Below are positions 29,401-42,799 of a stretch of 64,000 nucleotides of DNA, piece after piece. The stretch comes from Opisthorchis felineus (Eukaryota > Platyhelminthes > Trematoda > Opisthorchiida > Opisthorchiidae). Where the stretch lies: assembly GCA_004794785.1 (NCBI GenBank), contig SJOL01006503.1, positions 233,769-297,768 of the forward strand, written 5' to 3'. Each line of letters starts with the position of its first letter. Within the stretch, counting starts at the first letter, position 1. Below the pieces are notes generated by a model. The model was not told where the DNA came from. It did no database searches and worked only from the letters and a program-made list of their open reading frames with translations. The position numbers and the translations under genes were made by a program.

Positions 29401-30950
29401 CACAATCCAGTTTCTTACAGTAGCACAAGCAGGAAGTTACACTCCAGTGCCACCGCGTCACATTTGGCCATGTCACAGACAAGAAACATATCTTCCAAGT
29501 CGTACGCCCGAGGCCTATGAATCGGTCACGGTTAGTACGATCCAGATTTCTATTGACTGCAGAGTTCACAGGAATTTGGTTTTGAAGCCCAGACCCCCTC
29601 GCTCAAAATAAACTTCCGCGAACTTTGAAATTATGTCCACAAGCCATTCTGCTTCCATGACTCCCACAATTCCCAAGCCTAAGTGAATGTTTTCCATAAA
29701 CTGGAACAACTCGTCAGACAACAGTCCCTACGCTATGGACCAGTATCAGTGTTTTATCATTGCTGTGGTCTTGTAGAAAGGAATATACCCCAGTTCTCTG
29801 TTAGTTCGAAGAAACAATATTTTGATGGATAAGTTAATTGCATCCACGACCCGGGACAAACTTCTATTTCTGAGGCAAACTGAATTACGATACCTGTCCC
29901 CAGAACATCTGACCATCAAATGTAAACTGTCATCCTACTGAATACCAATACCCAAAGGAGATCATAGAAGTTTTAAAAGGCCGGAGGTATCTTGTCCTTC
30001 AGGCTAACGGTTTTTTCACATTTTTTGGATATCTCATTTTAATGACGGTGATATCTGAATTGATTTGTAGGTGAAGAAGATAAGTAGATCAACACTTAAA
30101 TCCACCATAAAGAACTTGGCCGTCCCTGAAGAAAGCCAAAAATTAGGCAACTTGCGTGTAAATTTTGAGCATCTGTTCAAAAGACGATTGTAATCCGAAT
30201 ACCCTGATGGTTTTCCGCCACAGTGAGCTTGTGATAGTTTTGGGGATAGAGTTTGACTACTCATCCATGGTAGTTACTAGTACATTTATAACTAACGTGT
30301 TCACCTGTACAGATTTGGTAGGGCTCCAGTGGAGAGCTGATAACTCACCCATCTCCCGCGCCTGGTATATGATTTCAGATCGTGTCACTGATCTATTCTG
30401 ACAACCCACTGCTTTCCCCTAAGATTCAGACTGGTGTATATTAATACTGTTTATGACAACACATTTGCCTAACAGCACCGACAGGCCCCCGCAAAAAACT
30501 TCCTATCTTTACTCCTCACATACCACTGTTCCTTAATATTCGGTGCCAGGCACCCAAACGACTGGTGTTGGACTCTTCACTGAACAAGATTCAGTGATTC
30601 TCGGACACATCGGCCGCTTGTTTCTCACAACGAAACTTTACTGATTTCATTTGTGGTCCAATAAACTGACAGATCCATCTAACGTGTGGGTGTTCCAACA
30701 TGACTGTAGCTAGTGACCACCGCAATGAACGTGGCCTGAGGGAATGGACACGCCACAGTTTGCCAAGTATTCGCCCTGCTATATGACGTAACTAAGGGAC
30801 AGAGTTCACCGAGTAGGACTGCCAGTCTCCAGTTGCAAATACCAATAAGTCAGACACCTCTACCGAGGACTATTCTGCCCAGAGTCTACTAAGTCGGCCT
30901 GTACACAGTAGCACATGAAAATAAACCTTATATTATCCTTCCGACTTTAC

Positions 30951-31224
30951 GGATTGTCGGAGAACGAACAATATTTTGGTTCCCATAAAGGATCCCTCAA
31001 GTGGCCCTATTAAGTCCTGCTGTTGCCCAATCAAAAGCTGTTTAATAAGGCACAACAGATCAGCCAAAGTTAACGTGATAATTAAAATAGTGGGAATCGT
31101 CAGCTGAGCAGAATACACTAACATAGATATGAGGGTTGATGACAGATTATTCAAAGCTCCCACGATCAAGCAATACGAGAGATATGGTAAACGTGTCTGG
31201 ACATATGGGATGGTTTGTTGTAGA
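30951..31224 (-). CDS. Candidate exon, hydrophobic, faintly GPCR-like
   Basis: A minus-strand open segment of one base plus 91 codons, between ATTCTAG (acceptor) and TCC|GTAAAG (donor). Two hydrophobic stretches are visible: YCLIVGALNNLSSTLISMLV, and IPTILIITLTLADLLCLI. The spacing of 29 residues from the Asn to the Asp of LADLL recalls transmembrane helices 1 and 2 of rhodopsin-like receptors (28 in many), but the GN and NPT hallmarks are imperfect and the WxxG-type extracellular loop is missing. The evidence is weak: hydrophobic frames are common in AT-rich DNA. Confidence 0.18.
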
Positions 31225-34200
31225 CTAGAATTTCCGCGCATGAATGCCGGGTTACTTAAAAGGGTTTTCTTAATTCGTTAACTTAATCAGAGGGAAGCAC
31301 CAAAGATGTTTAGTAGTAAAAATCTACTTGATAATTGCTTTCAGCTACTGAAACTCCTCTCTCCCACTATAAATGATGCCTTTCTATTCAGCTTTTTTTG
31401 CTGCGGTGCAAGCAGTTCGAGGATGGAGCTTCCCACCATATTTAATTAGTTGTGCCGCCAGTCTAGGTCGCCAAATCCTTTTTTAAAAATAAACGCTGTT
31501 AGAACAAATAGCGGTAACTACAACCATAGGAAGCAGGACGAAACAGAACGAACGGTTTACTGATGCCAACAACTAAAACATATTTACAATCCAATCTATA
31601 GTTGTAGGAAAGGTTTTCTCTAACAGTCAGTACTGGTCACAACAAATATGTTGTCGATCGTCGTGACGGAACTGCACAACTTGTTTTGCCACTAATGAGA
31701 TTTAAGCCATATATAGATTCAAAGTATCAACTAAGTTCTGCAGATTCCCAGAGGGACATTTCGTGAATCAAAACCTATTTTCTGTCAATAAAAATTCACA
31801 CTGTATTGCATAAACAAATCCCGAGGAGATAACTCTGACCCATCCAGCTCGTCTTACAAGAAGTGATTTGACTCCTTATACTGTCTCTCAGTTAGCATTT
31901 GTTATGGGGTTCGATCGCGTTTGTGTTGCATACAGACTTTCCAAAAAGGACGCAACCCATTGAAGTTGAGCCCGGATACTTCCACATTTAGACACAGTTC
32001 ACTCATTATGCCTTACAAACAAAACCTGAAAACTGCATAGTCAGTGATGGAAATTAAGGCATGTTGCAAAGGCCAGATGAATGTTTCACAAATCTTCATC
32101 TTTGTAAGTTATTCTCTGAAAGACGAGCGTCTTCATTTTCCCGATATGACTTGCCCCTTCTTGCAGTTGCTAGTTCTGCCCGGCAATCATCAGGTGTTAG
32201 CCATAATCAAACACAAACGGTGATGGAAATTATTCAATAGACCTAGTTAATATTGCATGCTTAAAGCAAAATATTATTCACTTACCTTTACTGGTGACCA
32301 AATAAAGACACGTTACGAAGCCAATGAAACCCCACATGTCCACCAACTGACAATATGGAAGAGTAAGTTTCATCATATTTTATCACTATACCAGACTAAA
32401 TCGTCCATACAATTTCTTGCTACTCTGTCATTGGTCAGAAGTTAATAACATGCTATTTTGAGTTGACTGCCACCTAATTAACGAGATGCGGTCACGGTTG
32501 AAAACACGACCTTCTATCCATCGATTTTCTGGAAGAATATCTGGTAATTATTTGCGCACATGCCACCGTCGGGCCAACCGTAAGATCGAAGTAGGGTTCT
32601 TACTAATGATTATGTTCATTATCTTTCTGATAATTAGTACAATCAAGTAAATCAAAAGCCAGCAGCGCCAACCTCGATTAGGTAGATTAGATGAAAACCC
32701 CATGAGTTTTCACTAGAGAGGAATACAACATTTTAATGCTGGAACTAAGACTCATTTCCGACTTGGGTAAAAATCATCTCAGTCCACACTCTTCTTCAAG
32801 ATGGAATCTCAAGGGAGGAATCTGTAAAAGAAGAGTACTCATTATTGATCCTAATTTTGTTCTTTATTTGAGAGCAGTAGAGGTCCTTCGTAAAGATTAT
32901 AGTCCTGCGAAATGCACTGGTTATCCACTGGAAATTAAAGCAAAAATTACACAGAAGGAGAAATCAGTGTCAAGCACTTTTTTAGCGCTGTTGCTTTGTT
33001 TATCGCACTATTAAAAGTCTTTTTGCATTAATCTAAAGCTGGCAGATTGTTCACTCGTCTAATCTTTGTCAGGTGAGGTTACGGAATGCTGTGCCTTGGT
33101 TTATTAATTTGATAAACAATTTTTGAGATCATCAGGCCGCGTTTATATGGACTTTCAAGTGCAAGCGAACCCGGTGTTTTTACAAAAGACGAGCACTTAA
33201 AGGATAGACTGCTTTCATTACGCTGCCAGTAGATTTCAAACAAACAACGGAGTGCAGTGAAATATGCCCATGCAGAATCCATGTATGCCCGTTAACTAAC
33301 GACAGAAAATTCTATGATGACCCTAATGCAGTAAGTTGTGTGATGGCAGTCAAAATTACTCTGCCAGTAACTGAGTGTGGTGCAATAAAAACGCCAATCT
33401 CCAAAACCACTGTACACCGGGTAAGGCTGAATAAACAGCTACATATTGGAATAGCAGGAAACAGTATCCCATATCTTCATACTAGTATTGCTCACCGCGT
33501 GATCAAACGCGTCAAGATATCCTACAGAACATAATGTGAGCTCCAAGTGCTGGAAATCGGATTCATGTAAACACTGAACTTCAAAGATCAGCTATGGATT
33601 TAATTGTGTGGACAATCAGTCCTCCTAAATGAATATGTTCAACAGAGTCACCCATTAACACTGATATCCGTAATCCTCAGGAAAACATTTCGGGCAGAAT
33701 AATTTGCCTAGATATATTTAAGGATGTCGCCTGTGAACCTGGAATGTTTGGAATTCTATCCTCACAAAAACACTGGAGTGATATATGAGTTCAACCTGAC
33801 AGCCAATTCACGCTAAAAGCGACACTTCTTTCATTTCTGAGCACGATCTACTCGGAAGTTTACGGATCGATGGCCCATTTTGCCGGTGCTGGCTTGCTGT
33901 AAAATGAAAAGAAAAATCAAGTTCTTAAGGAAGGTGAGTAGAAAACGTGGACAGTAGCTTATAGGAGCTATATGAAATGTGCAAGAAAATGCATTTTCAT
34001 TGACATCCACTCCTCTGGAATATCGTCTGTGGTAGCAATGCTTCTTGAAGTACACAGTTACAGACGCTTAAAATGACTGTACTCACAAATAATTCTTCGG
34101 TAAACTGAGAAAGGTTTCTATTTATCCCCTAACATTATTTAGTAATCATACTGCAATAAGGATGCAGGAGGTATATGGCTATGTGGACTAAATATGTGTG

Positions 34201-37200
34201 CAATCACTGGAGGCATCCTGCATTGTTTGAAGATCCTGACAGGCTGGTGTGTAACCAGTCTGCGGATGACAAACGGTGACCTTGAAACTATCTTCCCACC
34301 AGCTGCATCTCTTATTTACCGTTTGTCACAAGAGGATGCTATTCGTGAGAACATATTGTCGAGCCTGGTCCTAAGGCCTCCGGAAACCACAATCAAGAGT
34401 AGAGGATTATTCTCGCCGGTCCGAGTGGTGTGCACTCTTGAAAGAGCCATCGTACTTCGGTGATATCCTCTGTTAACAGTCATTATCATGTGAATAAACC
34501 GTAACTGTTATTAGTCGGTCCATTATAAGTCGCCTTACCCCGACTTATTTTACGAAATACCACTGGTTCTTTGTGTTTAACGAGCTACACGTGAAGAAAG
34601 TTACATGCAGAACAAAATAATCTACACAGTGCTTTCCGTGTTTTGCCTGCGGCAGGGCAGTGATGCGCCGGATCTATGTTTGACGCCCATTGGAATACAA
34701 CGGACGTATGGGTGGCATACGAATTAAGCTGGCAATGACAAGCTCAAGTTTGACCAGCCCGAAATTCTATGCTTCGACGGATGAACCTTTTCGTGCGCTC
34801 AGCAACTGTTGTATTGGGAACGTTTCCGTATGTATGTCCGCTTACCTGGTGACCGTGTTTAGTTTGTTTGAAACGTGTAGCTCTGTTGCTTGCTGTATTT
34901 TGAACTATGGGGTTGTTTAACCTGGTATGTCTGGTATGGTTATTTACAACATAATGATCATTCCGACCTCTATTTCACTCTTCCTTCAGAAGGATGCTGA
35001 ACCGCGGTGATCCTACGTAATAAGCTCGCTATATCTTTGAACTAAAACCTTATTCTTCACATCCAGTCCACTAGAACTGGAAGATCTCTTGGTCCATTGT
35101 AACGTTGAACACTTCAGACGCTGTAGCGGGTCTGTCTTAAGTTTCATTACTTATGTCCCCCTTTAGCATTAAAGATATTTTGCATGCGCTCTATTTTTGG
35201 TTATATTCAAGCTTCCTGATATTTTGGACAGACAATATATGAAGCAAAAAATATTTGTCCATTTAAATGCTTTTCTGTCCTTACCGTCCCTCCTTTAACG
35301 TCTCCCCATGTATCTTGTTGATTCATATGTCCAAAATTAGCATTTAGTTAATATTTCACTATGCATCGCTCAGCCGACCACTTACAAGTTAGATAGCGAA
35401 CTTCAACAGTTACAGGTTATCAATCATGAGGGCATCGTGGGATGCCAGACCCAAAAAATATACGATTGTTGAAGCATTTCTGGAACGTAGGCATTGAAAA
35501 AAATTCCATATTCTTGGTGTGTATAGAATCTGAACAACCAGATCAATGACAAGTGGATCAAAATCATGCCTTACACACGGCCCCGTGTAGGTATGCCGAC
35601 AAAGCAGACCTGCAGTCCCTCAATGTGAAATAATAGGAAACGCTTTTTCATTGACAGTGCCACGACTGAAGTTTACTGCAGCAGCTTTTACAGCCCAGTT
35701 ACTAAACTCTACAGTTGTCATAATTTGTTTTAAATGGGTGCAACCTTCTTCTTTTAATATGCTAGTAGATGTAGCAGTCGATTTGAGACGTCCGCGTCCA
35801 GCTGCAAACCAATTTCAAGATGGCTCTATCTCTCTTTTGATTAGAAAAAGGTGTGATTTTCAAGCCTGAAATTCCTAAGAGGCAGATTGGCTTAATTGGT
35901 GGTACGTAGTACTGACCATTAGTGATTAGCTCATTATTAATGCTCCCAAGTTATGGTGAGTTCTTTTTGAGGTAACATGAGAGATACCAAACGCTATACT
36001 AAACCACGCAGTGTCATAATACTGTAATCTTACTGGGTTCCTAAAAATCAACCAGATGGCTGTCTAGATTTACGGATTTCATGGGCCCAGAATAAAGCGG
36101 GACTACTAAGACTTCCTCTTGCACCCGATTTTTATATACGCAAAGTGCATCAAATAGGTTTGTTTCGTTGCTTCAGAGGAAACGGTTTGAGAGCAGTTTT
36201 AAAGCCCTTAACCTTCAATGCAAACTATTGAACCTGGACATTGCCAGTGATTAGTTTTCTGCAACATGGTTGCGTCAAAATCAGAATGAAACTCAAATCC
36301 TTCATCTTATTTGACCTGTTATGGCCCCAAAATTATGCACTATCGATGAGTGCACCAAAAGCGTATTGGAGTATTAAATCATTGCTATTGGCAAAATACT
36401 GTATTGTGTTATGAATACTACTTTTGGTATTACACACTATGTAAAAGGTTGATCACCAGGCCGCACGGGGTTTTTGTTACCATCAAATCGTTTCTGTAAC
36501 CTATCTCGCCCGTTTAGGCAGGCAGGTCTAAATCATTTTGGTCCAATGCGAATCAAAAAGGATAACATAGAACATAGCACGTGTTCGTATCTTCAGTCAA
36601 ATGTGAACACGTGCGTACAGAAGGAACAGGGCTTTTTCAACAATGGGATCTACACTTTATGGAGATTTGTCGGCACGGAAATTGTTGTACAGCAAGAACG
36701 TCAAGACCATAGACGAGCTTTGGAGCTATTACAGCCCAATTGCCAGTAGTATATGGTCAATAGAAAATATATGTAACTCGTCTTTGTTGACGCAACCACT
36801 GAGGAGAGTAAAGTCTTAAAACGAATGATGCGATCCATAATTCAATTGCTGGATCGTGTCTGAAACTCACTCTGACGGACAGCCACCACCAACGCATCCC
36901 CACGGGACATATGATCAGAGTAAAATCTGTTATCTGATGTTCATGAATGATGCATTTACTGGAGACTTTGGATGGGCTGCATCGCACTTTCAAGACATTA
37001 GTTTACTTGGTTTAAGACCATTTCGTTTCTTTTATATTTGTAAGGGCTGTTTGAAGAGATATCAAAAAGGATTCCTCGCTCGCATATCTGTACTTAGTTT
37101 TTATTTTAAATAAACAACTTCGGTAGGATTTACTCGCTTACTTTGATCCCCATAGCTTAGAGGTAGTGAGCACACTAAACAAAGGGTTACTTGCAGTTTG

Positions 37201-37538
37201 TTCATCAAGGTCTACTGGGGGACCAGAATAGGAAGTTGTCCTTTAAATGTTTAGACCGAAAAATAAGATAGCCCTGAACTGCTCGCTCATCGATTAAGAA
37301 ACAGGTTGACGCTGCATTCTGGAAACCTGGAATTCCTCATACGTCAGAAGAAACAAAACGATAGTGAATTAAACTTTGAGATGATGATCATGCTACGTTT
37401 ATTCACCACTCAGCGAACCTTCACCTTTTAGAACATAACCAGAATCCGAAATTGCCGCGAAATAAGTTACCATTAGGTTGTTCGCCTGAGGCTTCTGCAT
37501 GGGCACTGATTCAGAAACGAGTCGACCGAATAACATAC
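31225..37538. other. AT-rich sequence, no supported gene
   Basis: Only short frames occur (longest about 92 codons at 32736-33014 plus) and no splice context is recognised. No repeats stand out. Confidence 0.6.
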
Positions 37539-37679
37539 CCCTCTGAGATAGCTGTGCTCCAAGGTTGATGTTACCTAAATAGTGACCTCGAACATACATA
37601 TGAGCGCTGCAGTGCACATGGTGGTTGCTTTTGCGGCTGGCCGACGTACGAAGTTGAATGTGCGTAGAACGAATAGAAC
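37539..37679 (-). CDS. Candidate internal exon, unrecognised product
   Basis: Minus strand, between a good acceptor (CCCTCCATTTTTCAG) and a donor GGG|GTATGT at 37538-37537: two bases, 46 codons and one base, a symmetric phase 1-1 segment. The peptide has pieces IRSTHIQLRTSASRKSNHHV and YVRGHYLGNINLGAQLSQRG. The frame is open for 121 codons overall. No family is recognised. Two further open minus-strand segments lie just upstream (37761-37958 and 37952-38201), which may hint at a small cluster of exons. Confidence 0.25.
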
Positions 37680-37951
37680 CTGAAAAATGGAGGGTATTCA
37701 TTAATGCAAGAACGTTGTGACTAATGGTAGGAGGAAGAAACCTATCAATACCTGCGAAGATCAAAAAGCTAAAGTTCTTGTGTGTACCGCGAAGCTTCCT
37801 GATGTCTGCTTTAGGAGAAGTCGTTGAGTAGATTTTGCGTGGGAAAAGCCTTTGCTTCTGACCTTTTTCAAAACCCGGTGTCTTGTGATGAATGAAGGAG
37901 CCTTGGATATTCGAGAGTAAATTTGACAGACGTGCAGTGATGACTGGTTGG

Positions 37952-38201
37952 CTAGCACACGTCAGAAATGCGTGTGATTAGATTTATGTATAAGGCGTTT
38001 GACGCAAAACGCCAAGTGAACGTTCGAAAGTCGCCAGACCATAATTTTTTTAGTTTTGGCTGAACAACGGTTATTTCCACTGATTCCTCTGACTCGAGGT
38101 ATGCGGCAATTTGTTCGATGAACTTGGAATCTGATTCAGTCATACATGGATTTCTTAGAATTGTCATTTGTTCACTGAAATCCGAAAACAGCGGGTAGTG
38201 C
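37952..38201 (-). CDS. Candidate exon or ORF fragment, unrecognised
   Basis: A minus-strand open segment starting after an acceptor-like GGTTGTGCAG (38202-38211) and closing at TAG 37952-37954. The peptide is acidic in the middle (DSKFIEQIAAYLESEESVEI), then TVVQPKLKKLWSGDFRTFTW. No donor with a good consensus was found before the stop (GAC|GTGTGC is the only late option). The sequence looks protein-like, but this is a subjective judgement. Confidence 0.22.
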
Positions 38202-38211
38202 CTGCACAACC

Positions 38212-41200
38212 GAGGTTAACACGCAATTACTGAAGGTGCTACAACGTGTCGATTTTGTGTAAAGTGTCGCTAAGCTTGCTCCATACGTGCCTAAACAAAC
38301 AAATAAATTAGTTATGGAGAATCGAAGTTCCATCAGAATGGTGATTTCGTTATTTTCAATGCAGCTGTCTCGAGTTTACACTATACTGAGGGCAACATGT
38401 ATTTTTGCATCAAATCGCAGTAGACTCGCGTTCCGTTCAACAGTTATTATTCTCACTTCATGATAGTCGAGTTAATGCCTCTTATTCTAAACAGCCCGCG
38501 AAATCTGTCCAATTTTTGCAATTTGTCCAATAGCTGTCGATATATTCTCCATTTTCCTTTCACCTCTAGCGATTACATGCCCTTTGGTAAGCCCAGAATT
38601 CACGTCTTGTTTTGTCTCAAAATGGTATGAAGTCTTCTTTATAAAAAAACAAGTTACCATACTCTTCGATACGAATTAACTCCTTATTCACTCCACTCAA
38701 TGATTTTGGAGTATCCACCCATTTGACTCTTGTTTCATTAATTTTTAATGAGTTGAATTTTTTAGGTATGAAAACAGGAGCCCATACTTCAACTGCAAGC
38801 GAGCAGCTAATAATGCATTATTTACTTGAGAGCTGACATAATCTTTGGACTGTGGAAAAAAGACCACCTTAGATACGTTTGTGCAACTCAACTTTTTGCA
38901 TTCTAATACTAATGATAAAGCATATCGTTTGTGCAGAAATAAAAGTGTCTAAAAACGTGCCCCCATGATGACTGACACCCTGTAGTAACCACTTCTGTCG
39001 ATTCGGCCGTAACGTTTGAATGAACCTCATAGAATAAATTCCCACATTCTTACCAAGTACCTTAAACGTTGGGGTTGAGAGATGACTCAAATTCAGTGCA
39101 CAGAATTCTAGTTAACGCTGCTTATTCAGCCCTGCATCTATTTGATCAGAGTTGGTGTACACAACCGACAGTCCATCCAGCTGTCACCGAGCAATAACAT
39201 ACTCTATTAGGGTGAATAAATTTCCCACGATCTGATTCGTACCGTTTTGCACTTGCAGCCGATGCCATCATGGTTTCCCCGCCAAAGATCAAACCGACAC
39301 TTCTCTTGAACACGTTTACTGAGTGAACGACTAGGACAGTAAGCGCCAAATCTTCTTTGTTGCCTTAACAGTATAAAGATCTAGCTCTAACTTATCAGCT
39401 ATTCTACGTCCTTTTATTTGTGTTCCTTTTTTGTATTTAGGTGTGAAGAGCAAGATGGTGAAATAATGCGGATGGATATGGAGGGTATAAATTAGATGAA
39501 GGGTAAAAAGCCACTCTGTGGCATAAAAAGTTTTGTAAACAAACCGCTGAGGAGAAAAATTTGACAGATTTTGCTGTGGATGGGCCAAACCTCAGTGTCC
39601 ACTTGTAGGAAAAACTATTTTGTTCACCAACAGCCGGTGTGCCATTCACTGGTCAAAAGCAAAGTCACCATATTGTTCACAAATACTGAACACAACAAGC
39701 AACCTACATGGTATTGCAGGCCTTCAGATGTGGTGCTGCCCTCACCATCCACCGTGGGGTTGGTCTATACCAGCACAGGTTGGCTGATATGAAACCGAAA
39801 TACTGTCAGATAGTGTAACGTGGTATTTTGGTTACGCTGATGGACACATAGATGAGAAGAAAGGTCGCAATGGTATGGCGTGGTTACAAATGACGCCCTG
39901 ATGGTCTGGAAACGTCTACAGTACGGTGCAATGCGTCAGGTTGACTTCGAATGCGAAACAGACTGCTGGTGACTTATCAAAACTAATCACCATCGAACCA
40001 AAGTATCAGCAGCGGTCATTATGTCAGTTGATTTATTCAGCCGCAGCCTCCAAGTCAGCAACACTAGCCGGATTGGACAAATCCGGGAATTGCAGCCCGG
40101 TTCAATAGGTCATGATTGGTGATTTTCACATACTTAGTGAGGGGTGCCACAGTCCAGTTGGTGGTCGGAACTTCTACAGCGCTATAACCTCGGTCTCATG
40201 CGACAAAGGTCACCACAACTCCGAGCTTCCTCAGTGCCTCTCTGAGGGATGGGAAAAATTACCGTACTTGCTGACCACCATGGGCGGTGACAACCCGCAA
40301 TGCCCGGAGAAGTAAGTAGTATCTGAGGCTGACGACACACATAAGGCTAGTTGGGAGCCGCAAGACAGTGAAAATCCTGACCTCCACTGTCTGGCAAACC
40401 GCATTTGCGCAGAAATTCCACTGCGCCAAGATTACCGCTGAAAATATTCCGAGCCCACACCACCCTACCGCATGCATGTAGGTCTTGTGTGGTTAGAGAA
40501 GACCGGAAACAGCCACCTGCACCACATTTAACCCTAAACTTGCAGAATCCGTAGGGGAATCAGCGCAGACTCTCGCCTTGCAAGGCTCTCGAATTAGGTT
40601 CTTTCGAAGCCTTGCATCCATATTCGCCGTCGGATTCGGGAGGTGCACAGGGGCACAGGTCAGACTGTGCATCGTCTCCGATGTCAGAACAATTTTTTGG
40701 CCGAAAGGCACAATGCGTTTTGGTTGAAATTTTGCTGCTAGCCAGAAACCAGATGGACGGCTGATCAACTGGCAACTTAATATGTGACCGGCCTACCGCT
40801 CCACTGATTCCATTCGTTCCGATGGTCCAATATGCAGGCCAAATTTAGTTCACTGAAACTCACAAGTCACCATACAGAAGCTGCTGGGCTCAACAAAAAT
40901 CGTATGTTTGCCTTAATGTTAAGCCATCTCGTTCAATCGGCGTGATGTGGTAACCATCAAAATATGCGTACATTTGTAAGTTCATATAAGGTTTTGGAAT
41001 TCTGAATTTCTCACTAAGAGAGTGGAACCAAATTGAGTCAATTTTATTAGTAGCGTTTCGTCAGTCAATTTTAATTTTTTTTCCGGTGAATCTGCCAAAG
41101 TAACATTTTAACAATGAGTGTGTCTGGAAGAATCTCCATATCCCTGTCATTTGGAAGCTAGCTTGTAGGTCTTCTCAAGTCGACAGTATTATAAAATACT

Positions 41201-41918
41201 ACTCAGTGCACCGTTAGCTTTCAGATTCAGGAAAGGCCGCAATATAATGGCTAGTTACCAACTCATAGAGTCCTGTTGCATTCAAACCGTATTCAGTAAC
41301 CGCATGGGAACGTTTAAATTCCGTGACATTTATGTACCGTTTATAGAAGGAGACACTGTACTTGATTTTCTAAGTGTTCAAGCAACATGACACCGGTACA
41401 GGTTATGAAACCCTTAGATACTGTTTTGATAAACTGAAGCCACCAAAACGGACTTTTATGCAAACAACTCATCTCTTCAAAAGGTACTGCAGACGTTTTG
41501 ATCCTGCAAACCCAAAGTCACAGAGGAATTTAGAGAGCATGTTGTCTGTGAACCTATCAGTTTTCTCCCTTCCCACTTTCTACAGCAAAACCAGAATTTT
41601 GGCGCGTCGGCGAATTAACCAATTCATTTAGAAACATGTCCCAGGATTTCTTCAACCGAATTTCCGAATTTTTCATGGATTCGGCATCACAACTGGGCAA
41701 ATTTTTCTACCTGGCAGCGCCATCTCTAGAAGTTGACTGAGACCCATCTCTTTTTCGTATTCACCAAATTGGTGGCCATCAACTTTAGTACGCCTCATTT
41801 AGGCGTTATGGGCCGCCTTTGTTGCTGTCAAATTGTGGCTACAATTGTTTTCTGTCAACCAATCACATGCGTTTTGGTCGTCCCCAGTTTCTGCTGTTCC
41901 TCGATTCTTATACTCTAG
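38212..41918. other. Transition zone; G+C rises after about 39.5 kb
   Basis: From about 39.6 to 40.9 kb the base composition becomes clearly richer in G+C and CpG, with several overlapping frames of 60-91 codons (for example 40493-40768 minus and 40112-40315 plus). None matches a protein I recognise. It may be an old repeat. 40.9-41.7 kb is AT-rich again. Confidence 0.5.
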
Positions 41919-42049
41919 GATGGATCGTCCACCTATCGCCTTTAGCCCTAATAAATTCATCGAGGTCCTTCAAAATGTGCCTCCAGTGCCTTTCCCCCGT
42001 AGGATGTACCAGCTAAATCAAAAGTGTATATCTTGGTCGCCTTCCTCAG
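41919..42049 (+). CDS. Candidate internal exon, unrecognised product
   Basis: A 131-base segment with a convincing acceptor (pyrimidine-rich tract from 41889 ending CTCTAG at 41918) and a donor CAG|GTACTT at 42050. It has one leading base, 43 codons and one trailing base, so it would sit between a phase-2 and a phase-1 intron. The peptide begins MDRPPIAFSPNKFIEVLQNV and continues with a proline/arginine-rich piece ending QKCISWSPSS. No family is recognised. The open frame continues on both sides for 152 codons in total, so it could equally be a chance ORF. No partner exons were found. The surrounding sequence is richer in G+C than the left part of the window. Confidence 0.33.
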
Positions 42050-42576
42050 GTACTTTGTCCCGGTATTTTGACCCCGCCTGTTTTAATGCTGTTATACTGT
42101 GGGTAGTCAGGAAGCGACCGGTACTTGACGTTCACATGGATGCAGTGACGGAAGTTTGTATTAGGAAAAGCACACGGCACACAGAGCATACATTCGCACA
42201 GGTTGAACAACGCAGGGGAGATGACCGGAGGGAGGCAACAACATGCATGCACAGAAACCGAAACGACGGGCACAAGTCATGTAAAGTATAAAAATAGCTC
42301 AAGCTCACTCAGGTGAGTTTATAAGCGGCTACTGTTTCCTGTTTGGGGCTCGTGGTGGCTTATCGGGGTAATATTTAATAGGGAGACAGAGAAACATACA
42401 TTACGTTGTGCGATAAACACGTGTTAGCAGGTGCAATTTAGTTTCAGTTACGTTACAGTGTCCATAATCGAATCTCACCCCAAGAGCATTACTTCAAGAT
42501 CGTCTGGCGTTAGCCCTGAACCTAATGTCTACAAGCAAAAGCTTCATGATCGATGGGGCCGAACTCCATTACAAAC

Positions 42577-42773
42577 TTAGCCAAAGTGATCGAGCAATGC
42601 TTTCTGGGAAGGTGTTTTGTTGGTGGCTCTCCGCTGACCTCTACGCTCTGCTAAAATTTGGGATCCACCGTGCTGGATCACCTGCTGCTGTACCTCGCCC
42701 TTGAGGAGAGAAACCGGCAGTAACTCCACGGTCTCCAAGGCGTGCGCCGCGTCCGAATCCACGATCGATCCTA
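42577..42773 (-). CDS. Candidate terminal exon, unrecognised product
   Basis: A minus-strand open segment from an acceptor-like GATGCAG (42774-42780) to a TAA at 42577-42579. About 65 codons read DSDAAHALETVELLPVSLLK, then an E/Q/R-rich end (GEVQQQVIQHGG, LAERRGQRRATNK, ALLDHFG). The composition is polar and balanced, unlike translated AT-rich spacer. On the same strand an ATTAAA poly(A)-like signal lies about 200 bases downstream (42374-42379). The pyrimidine tract before the acceptor is poor. No homology is recognised and no upstream exons are identified, so this could be a repeat remnant. Confidence 0.3.
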
Positions 42774-42799
42774 CTGCATCACATGATAACTATTCACAT

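Larger units (their letters stand above)
18500..30950. other. AT-rich sequence, no supported gene
   Basis: It contains short open segments on both strands. The densest place is 29020-29610, where frames of 66-127 codons overlap on both strands. On the minus strand a short segment reads YDLEDMFLVCDMAKCDAVAL and meets a GTAAGA donor near 29420. On the plus strand an acceptor TTTTTGCAG stands at 29062. The two readings conflict. An 11-base tandem pair lies at 20271-20294. Confidence 0.6.

Noticed and set aside
29020..29611. Several overlapping frames of 66-127 codons on both strands that look protein-like
   Set aside because: Readings on the two strands conflict, each has some splice-like sites, and none joins in a consistent phase. 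Frames of this size are expected by chance.
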